Below are positions 42,195 through 51,884 of a stretch of 64,000 nucleotides of DNA, one piece after another; position 1 is the first letter of the stretch, and each line of letters opens with the position of its first letter. The notes below the pieces were generated by a model. The model was not told the DNA's origin and ran no database searches. It worked only from the letters and a program-made list of their open reading frames with translations. Source of the DNA: Lepidodermella squamata (taxonomy: Eukaryota > Gastrotricha). The stretch covers positions 3,596,001 through 3,660,000 of the forward strand of contig JBLDXI010000007.1 of assembly GCA_047495785.1 (NCBI GenBank), in the 5' to 3' direction. The position numbers were made by a program, and so were the translations under genes.

Positions 42195-42860
42195 TGCACC
42201 CACTGGCGTCTTTAGCGGCGTTTCTGCGAGGAAGAAAATGGGTTCACCCACAGTTTTTTCACATTCCCCAGCTGAGCACATGGAGAGCTTATTAGGGAAG
42301 TAAGAAATAGCCAGTTAATATGGAGGTCATCCACGGCTTTTCAGTCTTTTCCCTCCCGGCTTATAAATCGAGGAAAACGCGAAAATTGTGTGTTTTTAGT
42401 CGCTCTTATCTAGAAAACACCCATGGTTGCACCATAGCTTTTTGTAGTCAAATAGGAGAAGGCACTAGGAGGAATGAGGAATGTTTTAACAGGGAAAACA
42501 GCAAGAATCACCCCAACTTATTCACGACTTTTTCGTCCTGATTAGCACTCACTACGTCACACCCAACACCTAGAAAAAGCATAGCCTGGCGTCTTTTGGG
42601 GCATTGTCGCAAGAAAAAGCATGGGTTCAACCACAGTTTTTTCGCGTCCTTTAGTAGAGCACAACAAGATCTTACTCAGGAAGTAAGAAATTGCCAGTAA
42701 ATGCGGTGTTTATCCACGGCTTTTCAGTCTTTTCCCTCCACTTCCGAATCAAGTTCGAATGGTTGAAACAGTGAGCATTTTGCACCTTTCATCGCACTTA
42801 TCTCGAAAAAACCCATGGCTGCATCCACGACGTTTTCGCCCTGATGGGCAATCCCATTTC
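42195..42860. repeat. Two-copy direct repeat, ~350-390 bp period
   Basis: Blocks recur in the same order in both halves: GGCGTCTTT, CACAGTTTTTTC, GGAAGTAAGAAAT, CCACGGCTTTTCAGTCTTTTCCC, CTTATCT(A/C)GAAAA and CCCATGG(T/C)TGCA. The halves (about 42195-42545 and 42585-42860) are diverged. No coding is seen. Confidence 0.65.
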
Positions 42861-42963
42861 AAGCTCAAAATCGAGCTTCAAAACTGGGCTATTCCGAGAC
42901 CTTACACAGCAGAGCCCTTATTTCACTTGTAACAAGTTGAATGAAGCGCATACTTCTGATAAA

Positions 42964-43047
42964 ATAGCAAATATGCTGGTGCTACCATGATTTGCGCTAT
43001 CAATTCGGTCCCAGACCGCGGTAACAAGACGGTTGAGGTAAGGAGTC
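42964..43047. repeat. 84-bp direct repeat, copy 1 (copy 2 at 44641-44724)
   Basis: AGCAAATATGCTGGTGCT and GACCGCGGTAACAAGACGG lie in both copies with about two differences. The second copy abuts the right arm of the palindromic element at 44750, so this is probably a fragment of a related element. Confidence 0.75.
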
Positions 43048-43763
43048 ATACGATTTTAATCTCTCGATAAAGTCATGGTATCTATGGAATGACGAATGAA
43101 AGATGCAGTTTCGATCATTTTCATCAACGGTAATTACTTCCTTATATCTGGTATGTTGTTTCTTTTCGTATTCACAAAAACTTCCATGCAAGTTAACAAC
43201 TTGATTTTGCTCATTCCTTTTGCGAATGCTCCTTATGGAGCGCTGATTGCTGGGCTCAACTTGGCTTTTGTTATCCTTTCATTTGTAGGGTGTAGGGTGG
43301 AGTGTGGTTCGGAAGTGCAGGAAGCCGTGGATAATAACGATTTGAATCAGCATTTCACCTCCAAAGAAAGATTCCCTTGTTCCCCTAATGTAAGGAAATG
43401 AGACAAAACTTGGCTTACATAGTCTGAGTGATAGAGGAAAAGAAAAATCGCCGACAGCGCCATCTGCTTCATCATGACGGTGTATTGTGTTTTGTATTCA
43501 AGAGAATCAGCTGGAGTGAATACTTTTGCAACGATCGATCGAAACGTATTCAAGTCGGATTAGTGGTTGTTATAGAAAGAAACGATGTTTCTTGAAAGCT
43601 CCGTCGACTGGTCGGTCGACGGTAAGTGGGTCAATCGCACAATAGAGGCCGACGAGGGACACGCAAGAAATCGTTTGTGTTGTGCAGTAATGTAGCTTAA
43701 CGACAGCATTCTCTTCCGCACTGGTCAGGCTAGAGATAAATGGCCATCCGTCGCGGTTTGTTT

Positions 43764-45045
43764 TTTTTACGGACGGTAAACATCAGCCAAATTCATTAAA
43801 TTGACTGGCCTGTGGTCTGAGAAGAGCGATAGTTTCAAGTGCCGCAGTCCCTCGGGATAACTTCTCCCGTTGGCGCTAAAACGTGATGGAGTGCCATCTA
43901 ATGTGGCTAAAATCCTTGCTTTTTAGGCATTTCACTCAACGCTGCACTCAACTCAACTTTCCAAACCGCGGAAACCCTTGATCCGTCATTTTCCCATATT
44001 TTTCAAATGCGTCTATCGCGTTCTATTGTTGTTGGCGACGCCCACCGTCAACTTTTGTTTCCTGTTCAAAGAACGAACTAGCTTGCAAGTGCCTTTAGAT
44101 AGGAAGCATCATCTTGTGGTAGCTGAGTTTGTGACCAATGTATGTAAGTTGGGTAGGTTACATTTGGTTAGGACCAGAGGGCAGACTCCCGTAGCCCGAT
44201 ACCTCCACGCCCATCTCCTTTTGGTTCGATGTTGTGCCCATTTTAAGCACAGGGGCCCCGCCAAGGCAGGAGACGGCGGTCACTGGTAAACCAAGACCAA
44301 GTCTCCCAATTCGCTGGTAGCTAGTTAGCTATAAAGCTTTTCTAGACGATCGTTTTGCACTCGCCGAGAGTCCGCTTTCGACGACAGCAGGGCTTACGCG
44401 ACGCGACCCAACATGAGCCGTGAATTATGTTGCCCGCTTCCGCCACGGGGAGGCCGTTGTCGCTTGAACAGCAGTCAGCTCCAAGATCTAACAACTCATT
44501 TGGGTAATTTTGCCAATATTAGCAGTGTGGACGTTGAGCTCAGGGGATGGAAGGTTTTAGCGAACTGAATCGTTCAACCAAACAATGGCTGCAACTCGAA
44601 GGCGAGAGAATTGGCCGGTGGTTAGTAGTACGGCCGCGCATAGCAAATATGCTGGTGCTCCCATGATTTGCGCTATCAATTCGGTCCCAGACCGCGGTAA
44701 CAAGACGGTTGAGGTAAGGAGTTATCCGATGCAATCGCCTTCGAGTTGCAACAAAAGTTGACGGTGGGCGTCGCCAACAACAATAGAACGCGATAGACGC
44801 ATTTGAAAAATATGGGAAAATGACGGATCAAGGGTTTCCGCGGTTTGGAAAGTTGAGTTGAGTGCAGCGTTGAGTGAAATGCCTAAAAAGCAAGGATTTT
44901 AGCCACATTAGATGGCACTCCATCACGTTTTAGCGCCAACGGGAGAAGTTATCCCGAGGGACTGCGGCACTTGAAACTATCGCTCTTCTCAGACCACAGG
45001 CCAGTCAATTTAATGAATTTGGCTGATGTTTACCGTCCGTAAAAA
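43764..45045. mobile_element. Foldback element with 296-bp inverted arms
   Basis: The arms 43764-44059 and 44750-45045 are complements with no mismatch that I can find (outer end TTTTTACGGACGGTAAAC, inner end CCGTCAACTTTTGTT), around a 690-bp centre. The centre holds copy 2 of the 84-bp repeat and no recognisable gene. Near-identity of the arms points to a recent or converted palindrome, or possibly an assembly fold. Its right end directly abuts the truncated left side of the Tigger copy. Confidence 0.85.
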
Positions 45046-47160
45046 GTATAGCACATGCAAAATAATCTGTCATGTCGAACTCTCTAGACTCGAAAGTCGA
45101 ACAGCTGTGGCCGGAACGGTGGACACGTGCCACAGTGTAAACACATCTGTTATGTCGAATGAAGTTTCAAAGTTTAGGTTCACTATGCCGTTTTCTTCTC
45201 TCAAAGATATTTAAATGCCCGAAAATGCCCGAGCTCTCCTTGCAAGATAAAATGAATGTTTTGGAGATGATCGATCAAGGCGTAAAATATTCGAACATCA
45301 CAGAAAAATTCAAAATCTCGGCGTCAACTATTTCAAAAATTAAAAAAGACCGCGACAAGCTTCAAGTACTCTACCTGAATTCGCTTACTGTGAGAGCCGA
45401 CGGTTCCATTGATGACACGAAGTCGAGAAGTCGCGCGATTCGAGATTGCAAATACGGCGTAATTAACGCGATGCTTCTAAATTTCCTAATTCTATGCCGC
45501 TCGAAAAATATCGCCCTAGACGGTCCAATCCTGCAATCGAAAGCGAAATTTTTTGCGGATTCCCTTGGTTACGGCGATTTTTCGGCGAGCAACGGCTGGT
45601 TGCGTAGTTGGCTCGATAGAGAGGGAATTTCTCTAAAAGAATTGAGTGGTGAGTCAGCTGAGGTGTCGAAAGAAACTATCGCGACTTGGCTGCTCAAAAT
45701 ACCCACATTAATCGCCGGCTACGCTCTAGCGGACGTATTTAATTGCGACGAAACTGGTGAGTTTTTAAAATTTAAAATTTTTAAAATTTTTAAATATTTT
45801 TGAAATTTTCCAGGATTTTTTTTCCGCCAATTACCCAATTACCGGTCGTTTGTTCTTGGCGATGACGCGTGCAAGGGCGTTAAAGTGGCCAAAGAGCGCG
45901 TGAGTGTCTTGTTCACGTGCAGTGCGCTGGGCGAGAAATTAAAGCCACTTGTTATCGGTAAGTAAACAAAACCTCGCGCACACGCTTGATCTTATGTAAA
46001 CAAAACAGGTCACGCCGAGTATCCTCGCGCATTTAAAAGCAACAACGTGCCGCGTAACCTACGTAACCTACCTGTGACGTGGCGCTCGAACAAAAAGGCG
46101 TGGATGACGGCGGAAATTTTTGAAGAATGGCTCAATGATTTAAACGCGGCGATGAAGAAGAAAAACCGCAAGATTTTATTGCTACTGGACAATTGCAGCA
46201 GCCACAAGGAGATGAAATTGTCGAATATCAAAATGGTTTTCCTTCCACCGAATACGACGAGTGAGATCAAGCCGCTGGATCAAGGCATTATCTATACAGT
46301 CAAACTTCATTTTCGTCAATATTTGATGCAGCGGCTGGTGTCAACAATCGACAAATTTCAAACCGCGTCCGAGTTTGCGAAGGCAGTCACTGTTTATGAC
46401 GCGATTCAATGGATTAATGCCTCTTGGAATCGGAGTCAAGGCGGAGACATGCATCAAATGTTATGCGAAGTCCGGCATTTCGCCTATGACCCAGATCGAT
46501 TTTGCCGAGGACGACGATGATTTGCCGCTTTCGCAGCTAATTGTTGGCCTGGACAAGCTACCGCCAGCGTGTTGAATTGGAAAAAGGCGCCCCGGTGCAC
46601 TACGAGCCTGAGGGTGTCAGTGTCGACGAAATTGCCAAATTCGTCCTTGAGCGCCGCCAGGAAGAAGATCAAGATGCAACAACTCGCGCTTTAGGGGAAC
46701 TGAACATCGAGGAAGAATCTCAGGATTCCGAGCCGACTCCTGAACCGCCAACTGTCGACATGGCGCTGGAACCTTGTTCAACAGTTCGCCAATCACGCTG
46801 GCGACAACTCAATCAATAGACAACTGTCCAATATGTGCTCCTCCTCAAAAAATCAAGTGTCCAATATGTGAAAATCAACTGTCCATTATGTAAAATTATG
46901 TAAACATATAATTACATATAGCCCTAACATATACTTGGCCTAGGGGTATATGCGCCAATTTAGCATTACTGATTTTTTTAAACCCGTCTGAAACTTCTTC
47001 ATTGGTTCAAATTTCGAGCAATTAGCTAGGAATCGATTATAGAATAAAAAATTAATAAACATTCGTGTGATTTTCTGTGTGGCTCTCTCTATGTCGAAAC
47101 TCTCTGTATGTCGAATTTTTTTTTTGGAACCGTAGGCGTTCGAGATATCAGGTTTTACTG
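45046..47160 (+). mobile_element. Tigger/pogo-type DNA transposon, left end missing, transposase frameshifted
   Basis: The transposase starts at 45225 (MPELSLQDKMNVLEMIDQG) with a CENP-B-like helix-turn-helix (ISASTISKIKKDR). The DDE catalytic acids are visible in NCDETG (near 45742), LLLDNCSSH (near 46183) and IKPLDQGI (near 46272). Two short introns (45757-45813 and 45958-46008) fit GT..AG. A one-base shift near 46434 moves the frame to VKAETCIKCYAKSG, and another break lies near 46550, so the copy is inactive. The right end, read inward on the minus strand, begins CAGTAAAACCTGATATCTCG; no matching left end is present. Confidence 0.85.
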
Positions 47161-48068
47161 TATTTGATACAAAAAAACTGTAAAACGTGAGTTAAAAGTT
47201 AAAATTTAAAAGTTAAAAAGTGAGAAAACTCGAGTTTGAGTATATTGCGCACTCAATATTAGTCTTAATTAATGACGCACATATTCGTCTTTTTTACACC
47301 AGAGTTGCGTTGTTATGGTGCCCGGATAGTGCATCCCGCCCTAATTCCAGTCGCTTTTTAGATTTGCCTACTTTGCCATCCAAGTGAATTCTGGTACAAA
47401 GCCGCAAGCCAAACTCATGTTGAACTAGCGTCGAAGACGATTCCAGAGGACCGAGCCACCGCGCTTCAGTAACAAGTTGCTGATCTCGTCGTGACCTGGA
47501 GCCTTCCTCAAATCGCCGCCCTAAACTCGCCACGAGATACCTTGATTTCCATTGGGGCCGTCGGAAGGGGCTGAAATACATCAGGATGCTCGGCTACGTA
47601 CAGGGAAACTGCCCGATCGCAATAGTCACGTCATTTGCGAAAACGACAACTCAGAATAATTGTTGCGTATTTTTCTGAGCGACAAATCCGAATTAACTGC
47701 GATAACTAAGAATGCGACAATTTATATTTTGTTAGAATTATCATAATTTTATCTGCAGTAATTAAATTGTACCAGAGGTCGATCGCCGAATTCATCATTA
47801 AAAGCAGATTAAAAATGATGTTCGCTCGGATGTAAGTCTCGAACGAGCAGTGATATCTGATATCTCCTCGAACCGCTTTCAAAACCACAGCCCATAAAAT
47901 ACACCGATGTTTTCGTTGTAACAGCCAACGTAAAATACATAACAAATTAAAAATCGATTCAGCGGGTCTGATTTCATTTTCTTTACGGACTTTCTTTGTT
48001 GGCAAGAGCTCAGACGTCCAACGATGCCCAATATCCAGCAATTCAGACCAGACCGCATTCCAAAGACT
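47161..48068. other. Intergenic stretch
   Basis: No gene is supported. An open minus-strand frame (47294-47581) has no recognisable family. The stretch ends where cassette 4 begins abruptly at about 48069. Confidence 0.4.
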
Positions 48069-48231
48069 TCAGACTTTTACATCATAACTGCATCGCCCCG
48101 AACAGGCAAGCTATGCTAGCGAAACAGCGGAAGCCCGTTGAAATGCCAAAGGTTCAAGTTGCGGAACAGCCAACGCGGAGATTGTCAGTCGGTCGCCTGC
48201 CTAACTCGGCGATGTTGCTGTAAATTTTAAT
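48069..48231 (+). pseudogene. Secreted-protein copy 4, 5'-truncated
   Basis: It begins at CAGACTTTTACATCA, gains two bases that shift the frame before CIAPNRQAMLAKQ, and then follows the intact copy to its stop (SVGRLPNSAMLL). The signal peptide and first cysteine are gone, so no secreted product is expected. Confidence 0.85.
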
Positions 48232-48443
48232 GAAGATATTTGGTCGGCGACCAGGAATATAGTTGCTTAATAAGGCAACGAAACTACTCACTCACCCGGT
48301 GCACAATTACTCTTGAAGTTATAGAATTAAAAAAGTACTTGTGAACACATTGCTTTATTGCGAAAACAGTGCAGAAAACAGTTCAGAACAGTGCAGTGCT
48401 AGAATAAAAGGGAACTGTTGGAAAACATGAAGCTTTGAAAGCC

Positions 48444-49526
48444 TTAAATGGCAAGGAGTGACTTTTGTAGGGGGTTCATGTCTTCGTATTCCTTGTAGGG
48501 TATGACCCTTTCATCAATCCCTCTTCGCGGAACATCAAAGGCTACGCTACTGCAGAATATCGTCACCGGATACGGGTAGTGACTTGTCGTTCGATGACCG
48601 CGATAAGCCTTTCGTCGCTCTTTTATGTCGGCCTCATTCAAGCCACGACAGGAATAGCCCTCGTGCTTCTTGGCCACTTTCGGGAACATGCAGACGTAGT
48701 AGACCAATCGATTCCTTGGCTGGTCTCGGGGCAACCTCGGGCCGGTTCCGAAGTGGAAAGTTCGACTGTCCCATAAAACGAATCCTCCCTTCGGCGGGCA
48801 GACATAGCGCCATTTGCATCCCTTCTCCTTCATCAAGAAGTCCAACTCCTCTCTACAAGCAAGGTGCCAATCGTCGGCAATCTCAGAATCGTTATTGCCA
48901 TTTCTAGAAAAGAATCTTTTTCTGATCTTGCCATGGTAGACATGCGAACCCTCAAGTACTGACAAACAGCCGTCATTCGGCCCGCATTCTTCGAGATTGT
49001 ACAAGCCCTGAACGCAGCGAGGCTTGTGATGCAAGATTCGCTGGTCTGTGTGAAATCCTTCCCTAGGCCTGCCATCGTAATGACCTTGTATGGGGCTGAA
49101 ATTCTCCGGCGCTATATTAAAGGAAATGCCATCCATGGACGTGACTAATTCTGTCACATCAACTCCCCACAAATGGGCGAAAATCGGGGCAGCTGCTTCT
49201 CTAGCAGCCCAGACGCTAGGCAAATGGGAGAAACTCGGGTAGTGCAGCAGCATGTGGTTATACGGAGCAAGACGGCGCAAATAGTTTATGTAAGTTGCCG
49301 GGTCATTTCGGTTAATTTTGTCGCGATCATTATCCACAATTATACGCTCCAATCCGTCCCAAACCTCGGCTTGAGCTGCTTGGCAGAAAGTTTCCGGGAG
49401 TCGATAGCCATCGACTATTGCGAAACCCTGCTTGGCTAGAGTTTTATGGATCTTGTCCAGGGGTGTCAATTCGAAATAAGGCGTGCCTCTGGCGGTTTCA
49501 TCCAGGGGCATTCCTAATCTCAGCAT
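48444..49526 (-). CDS. PhyH-family Fe(II)/2-oxoglutarate dioxygenase, copy 4
   Basis: A 360-residue intact frame starting MLRLGMPLDETARG. All iron and 2-oxoglutarate residues are kept (FHTDQR, RTFHFGTGP, PRNRLV). Private changes cluster around residues 195-212 (YHGKIRKRFFSRNGNNDSEI), next to the catalytic jelly roll, where the copies vary most; this could alter substrate choice. The minus-strand AATAAA is at 48354-48359. The upstream flank is shared with copies 1 and 3 until a transposon at 49728. Confidence 0.85.
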   Translation of the reverse strand: MLRLGMPLDETARGTPYFELTPLDKIHKTLAKQGFAIVDGYRLPETFCQAAQAEVWDGLERIIVDNDRDKINRNDPATYINYLRRLAPYNHMLLHYPSFSHLPSVWAAREAAAPIFAHLWGVDVTELVTSMDGISFNIAPENFSPIQGHYDGRPREGFHTDQRILHHKPRCVQGLYNLEECGPNDGCLSVLEGSHVYHGKIRKRFFSRNGNNDSEIADDWHLACREELDFLMKEKGCKWRYVCPPKGGFVLWDSRTFHFGTGPRLPRDQPRNRLVYYVCMFPKVAKKHEGYSCRGLNEADIKERRKAYRGHRTTSHYPYPVTIFCSSVAFDVPRRGIDERVIPYKEYEDMNPLQKSLLAI

Positions 49527-49727
49527 GGTTTGTTAGGGTAAACTATAGAAACATTTATCTTATCTAGTTTTCGCGTAACACTTTCTATCCGAAAAGTTAT
49601 GAATGAATATAGAACATGATGTAGTGAGTTGTAAATTGTTATTTAACAAGGCGAAAAATCGATATTCGGGCTTTTTTATTGATCGGATGATAATAAATGC
49701 CACTGAGCAAGACAGAAGCAGACATAC

Positions 49728-50740
49728 ACGGGGAAAAATATCTTGGTAAAAACCGACCAGAAAACGCAACTCAGTAATCGATACTTGCATTATAGCATTA
49801 CCTTGTATATGGTGGGTATTAACTGACTTATTTGTAAAAACTTACTCATCAAGTCAGTAATCACCCCGGCCCCTCCCCTCCCTCTCCTCTCTCCCCTCGG
49901 CTGAAATATTAAAGAAAAAATCGTTCAGGAGCATGGAAAGGCTACCCGTAAGCTCAATAACCTATGAAAAATAAAATAAAAAAATAAAAACCGAAAACCA
50001 TTCATACTTTGTCCCTGTCAGGATTCGAACCTGGTCGTAACGCACACACTCACACACTTCACACGCGCGCGCCTAACTAACTATGCTACCCCCTAACTCA
50101 TAATTGAAATGACAATCAGCGCTACTTATAGAATTTAGCTGAGCATAAAGTTATAAAAAATCCAAGGCAAGTGCACATGCAACTTAACCTCCTGCACCTA
50201 TTCAATCACTATACCGACCCTTACCAACCTAATTCTGCATGTTTCATATTTATTACTTATCGCTTATCGTTAGCCGCCTGGCTGAAGTTAATCGTTTGCC
50301 GCTCACTAAACGTCTCTGTACTTTCATTTTTCGTCAAAGTAGATGACGGTAGATGAAGTAGATGACAAGTAGATGATAGTACAGATGACTGTCGAAAGAC
50401 GCTATTACCACCGCGTATAAAATGTCAGCTTTGGCGACAAAACTGTTACTTTGCCAGACAACTAACTATGACAGAAAACTTGGTGAATCAAGAGTTATTT
50501 TTTCTGGTGGACTCGGTCGACAAAATTCGACACAAGTCAGCTTCTCAGATAGCGATTATAGCGATTTCCAGTCATATCGGTTTTTACCAAGTTCAAAAAC
50601 TCAGTTTTCCCAGTTATTTAAAGCAACCTGGGTAAAATGAGTAACAACTGGGTATTAACTCAGATGTTACTCAGTCGTGAATACCCGTTTTGTGAAAACT
50701 GATTTAATAAGTCGGTTATTACGCAGATATTTTTCCCCGT
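49728..50740. mobile_element. ~1-kb inverted-repeat element carrying a tRNA-like insert
   Basis: The ends are ACGGGGAAAAATATCT at 49728 and its complement ending at 50740, with similarity continuing into (A/T)AACCGAC. It interrupts the conserved upstream flank of dioxygenase copy 4 (after CAGACATA, where the other cassettes continue into AATT). No transposase is readable. A tRNA-like sequence lies inside at 50010-50094. Confidence 0.7.
50010..50094 (-). repeat. tRNA-like sequence (SINE head or tRNA pseudogene)
   Basis: The minus strand has a perfect B box (GGTTCGAATCC) and an A-box-like TAGCATAGTTAGTTAGG about 40 nt before it, separated by a GT-rich run that cannot form an anticodon arm. The T stem pairs at four of five positions. 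It is probably a decayed tRNA or SINE head. Confidence 0.55.
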
Positions 50741-51559
50741 ATCGTTAGCGACGTGCCAAAACAACCACTTTGATGACTCATTCGATCGTACTCTAAGGAG
50801 CCCAACGTAATGATGAAGTACGTTCGGCTTTTTTGAGGAATGATCGTACTGATCGTAATTTGAATTTACGTTTATTGGTTGAACGTACTTTCCTTAAAAA
50901 ATCTATAAACAGACTTACTAAAATTGGATTTTTGCATCTTTTTCGCCTTATAAAACAGCTTGCTATTGGCGGGAAATGCGACGAGCGGGTGTTCATGTAT
51001 GAGAAAAGTCTCATTAACCGGCCCGAAGGCAACTCTGTGTCTCCGGAATCCGACCGATAATAGAAATAAGGCCCAATAACCCACGCCTTTATAAAAGGTT
51101 GAGCTTTCATTTTAGACCCTGTCGGGTTGTGTGACGCAATAGAAACTATGACAAGGTTCCTTTTCATCCTTCTCATGTCAACCTTCTCATTTCTCATTTC
51201 AAAGAGAATTCGAAGAAAGCCAACATCCAACATCTTCAAGCAGTACCGATTCAGGGCATAGTGATACGTATCAAAGAATCGTTGTTTTTCAAGTAACCAC
51301 ATTTTTCGCTGGAAATTACGGAAATTAGCCGAATCCTGTTTTTCACTTTTTTGCCGTTTTAACCTCGTTTCGACCTCAGTAATAAAGAAAAATTATAACT
51401 GCCCTTTCGATGACTAGAATTCATTCACCATTCAACTGATATATATTCGCATTTTAGCGTCAGGAAAATCAATGGTATGCGAATAGAACGGACAGCTCGG
51501 TAGAAGAAAGAAATTGGCGCAAATCGCGAATTTTTGATTTGCGTATTGTTCCTTCACTT
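50741..51559. other. Upstream region of the 51-kb genes
   Basis: No gene is seen. From about 51150 it matches 28990-29230 (AAAAATTATAACTGCCCTTT block), so this promoter side was copied to the second cassette region. Confidence 0.5.
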
Positions 51560-51850
51560 ATGTTAGCTGCTGAATCAATAAAACAGGTAACACGTGCAAG
51601 AAATGCTTACGCAAGAACAGTCCCTTCGTCATCAGCCTACGTCATCTATCAGTGCGACGGCGCCCAACCTGGTTCGATCGAACGCAGCCCGGCTGTCAAT
51701 CCGAATTTCTCAAACACGAAATCGTACGACGTGGCTATTTCTAATACGGATCAATGCTGCGTGGACGCGTTGGTACCGTACGAAGCTCACACCAGAAACA
51801 CAATTATTCCAGCTGGGCTGACTAGAATTGAGAAATTTCGAGGAACATAG
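51560..51850 (+). CDS. Small uncharacterised open frame upstream of the channel gene
   Basis: A 96-codon frame (MLAAESIKQVTRARNAYAR) with three cysteines (IYQCDG and DQCC) and no signal peptide of its own. Its middle is conserved in the duplicated segment at 29330-29478, with mostly similar residues, which hints at coding. It ends 34 bp before the channel's ATG on the same strand, so it may instead be an upstream exon of that gene or of a separate small gene. No family is recognised. Confidence 0.35.
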   Translation: MLAAESIKQVTRARNAYARTVPSSSAYVIYQCDGAQPGSIERSPAVNPNFSNTKSYDVAISNTDQCCVDALVPYEAHTRNTIIPAGLTRIEKFRGT

Positions 51851-51884
51851 GAGAATATACATCGGACCTATAAAACTAGCGCAG

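Noticed and set aside
43096-43401. Open frame with two hydrophobic stretches
   Set aside because: No family, no signal or splice support, and it lies among repeats; too weak for a gene call.
47294-47581. 95-codon minus-strand open frame
   Set aside because: Basic, low-complexity reading with no recognisable motif; possibly retroelement debris but not supportable.
50010-50094. Functional tRNA gene
   Set aside because: The B box is perfect but the middle is a GT-rich run with no anticodon stem-loop, and the acceptor stem does not pair.
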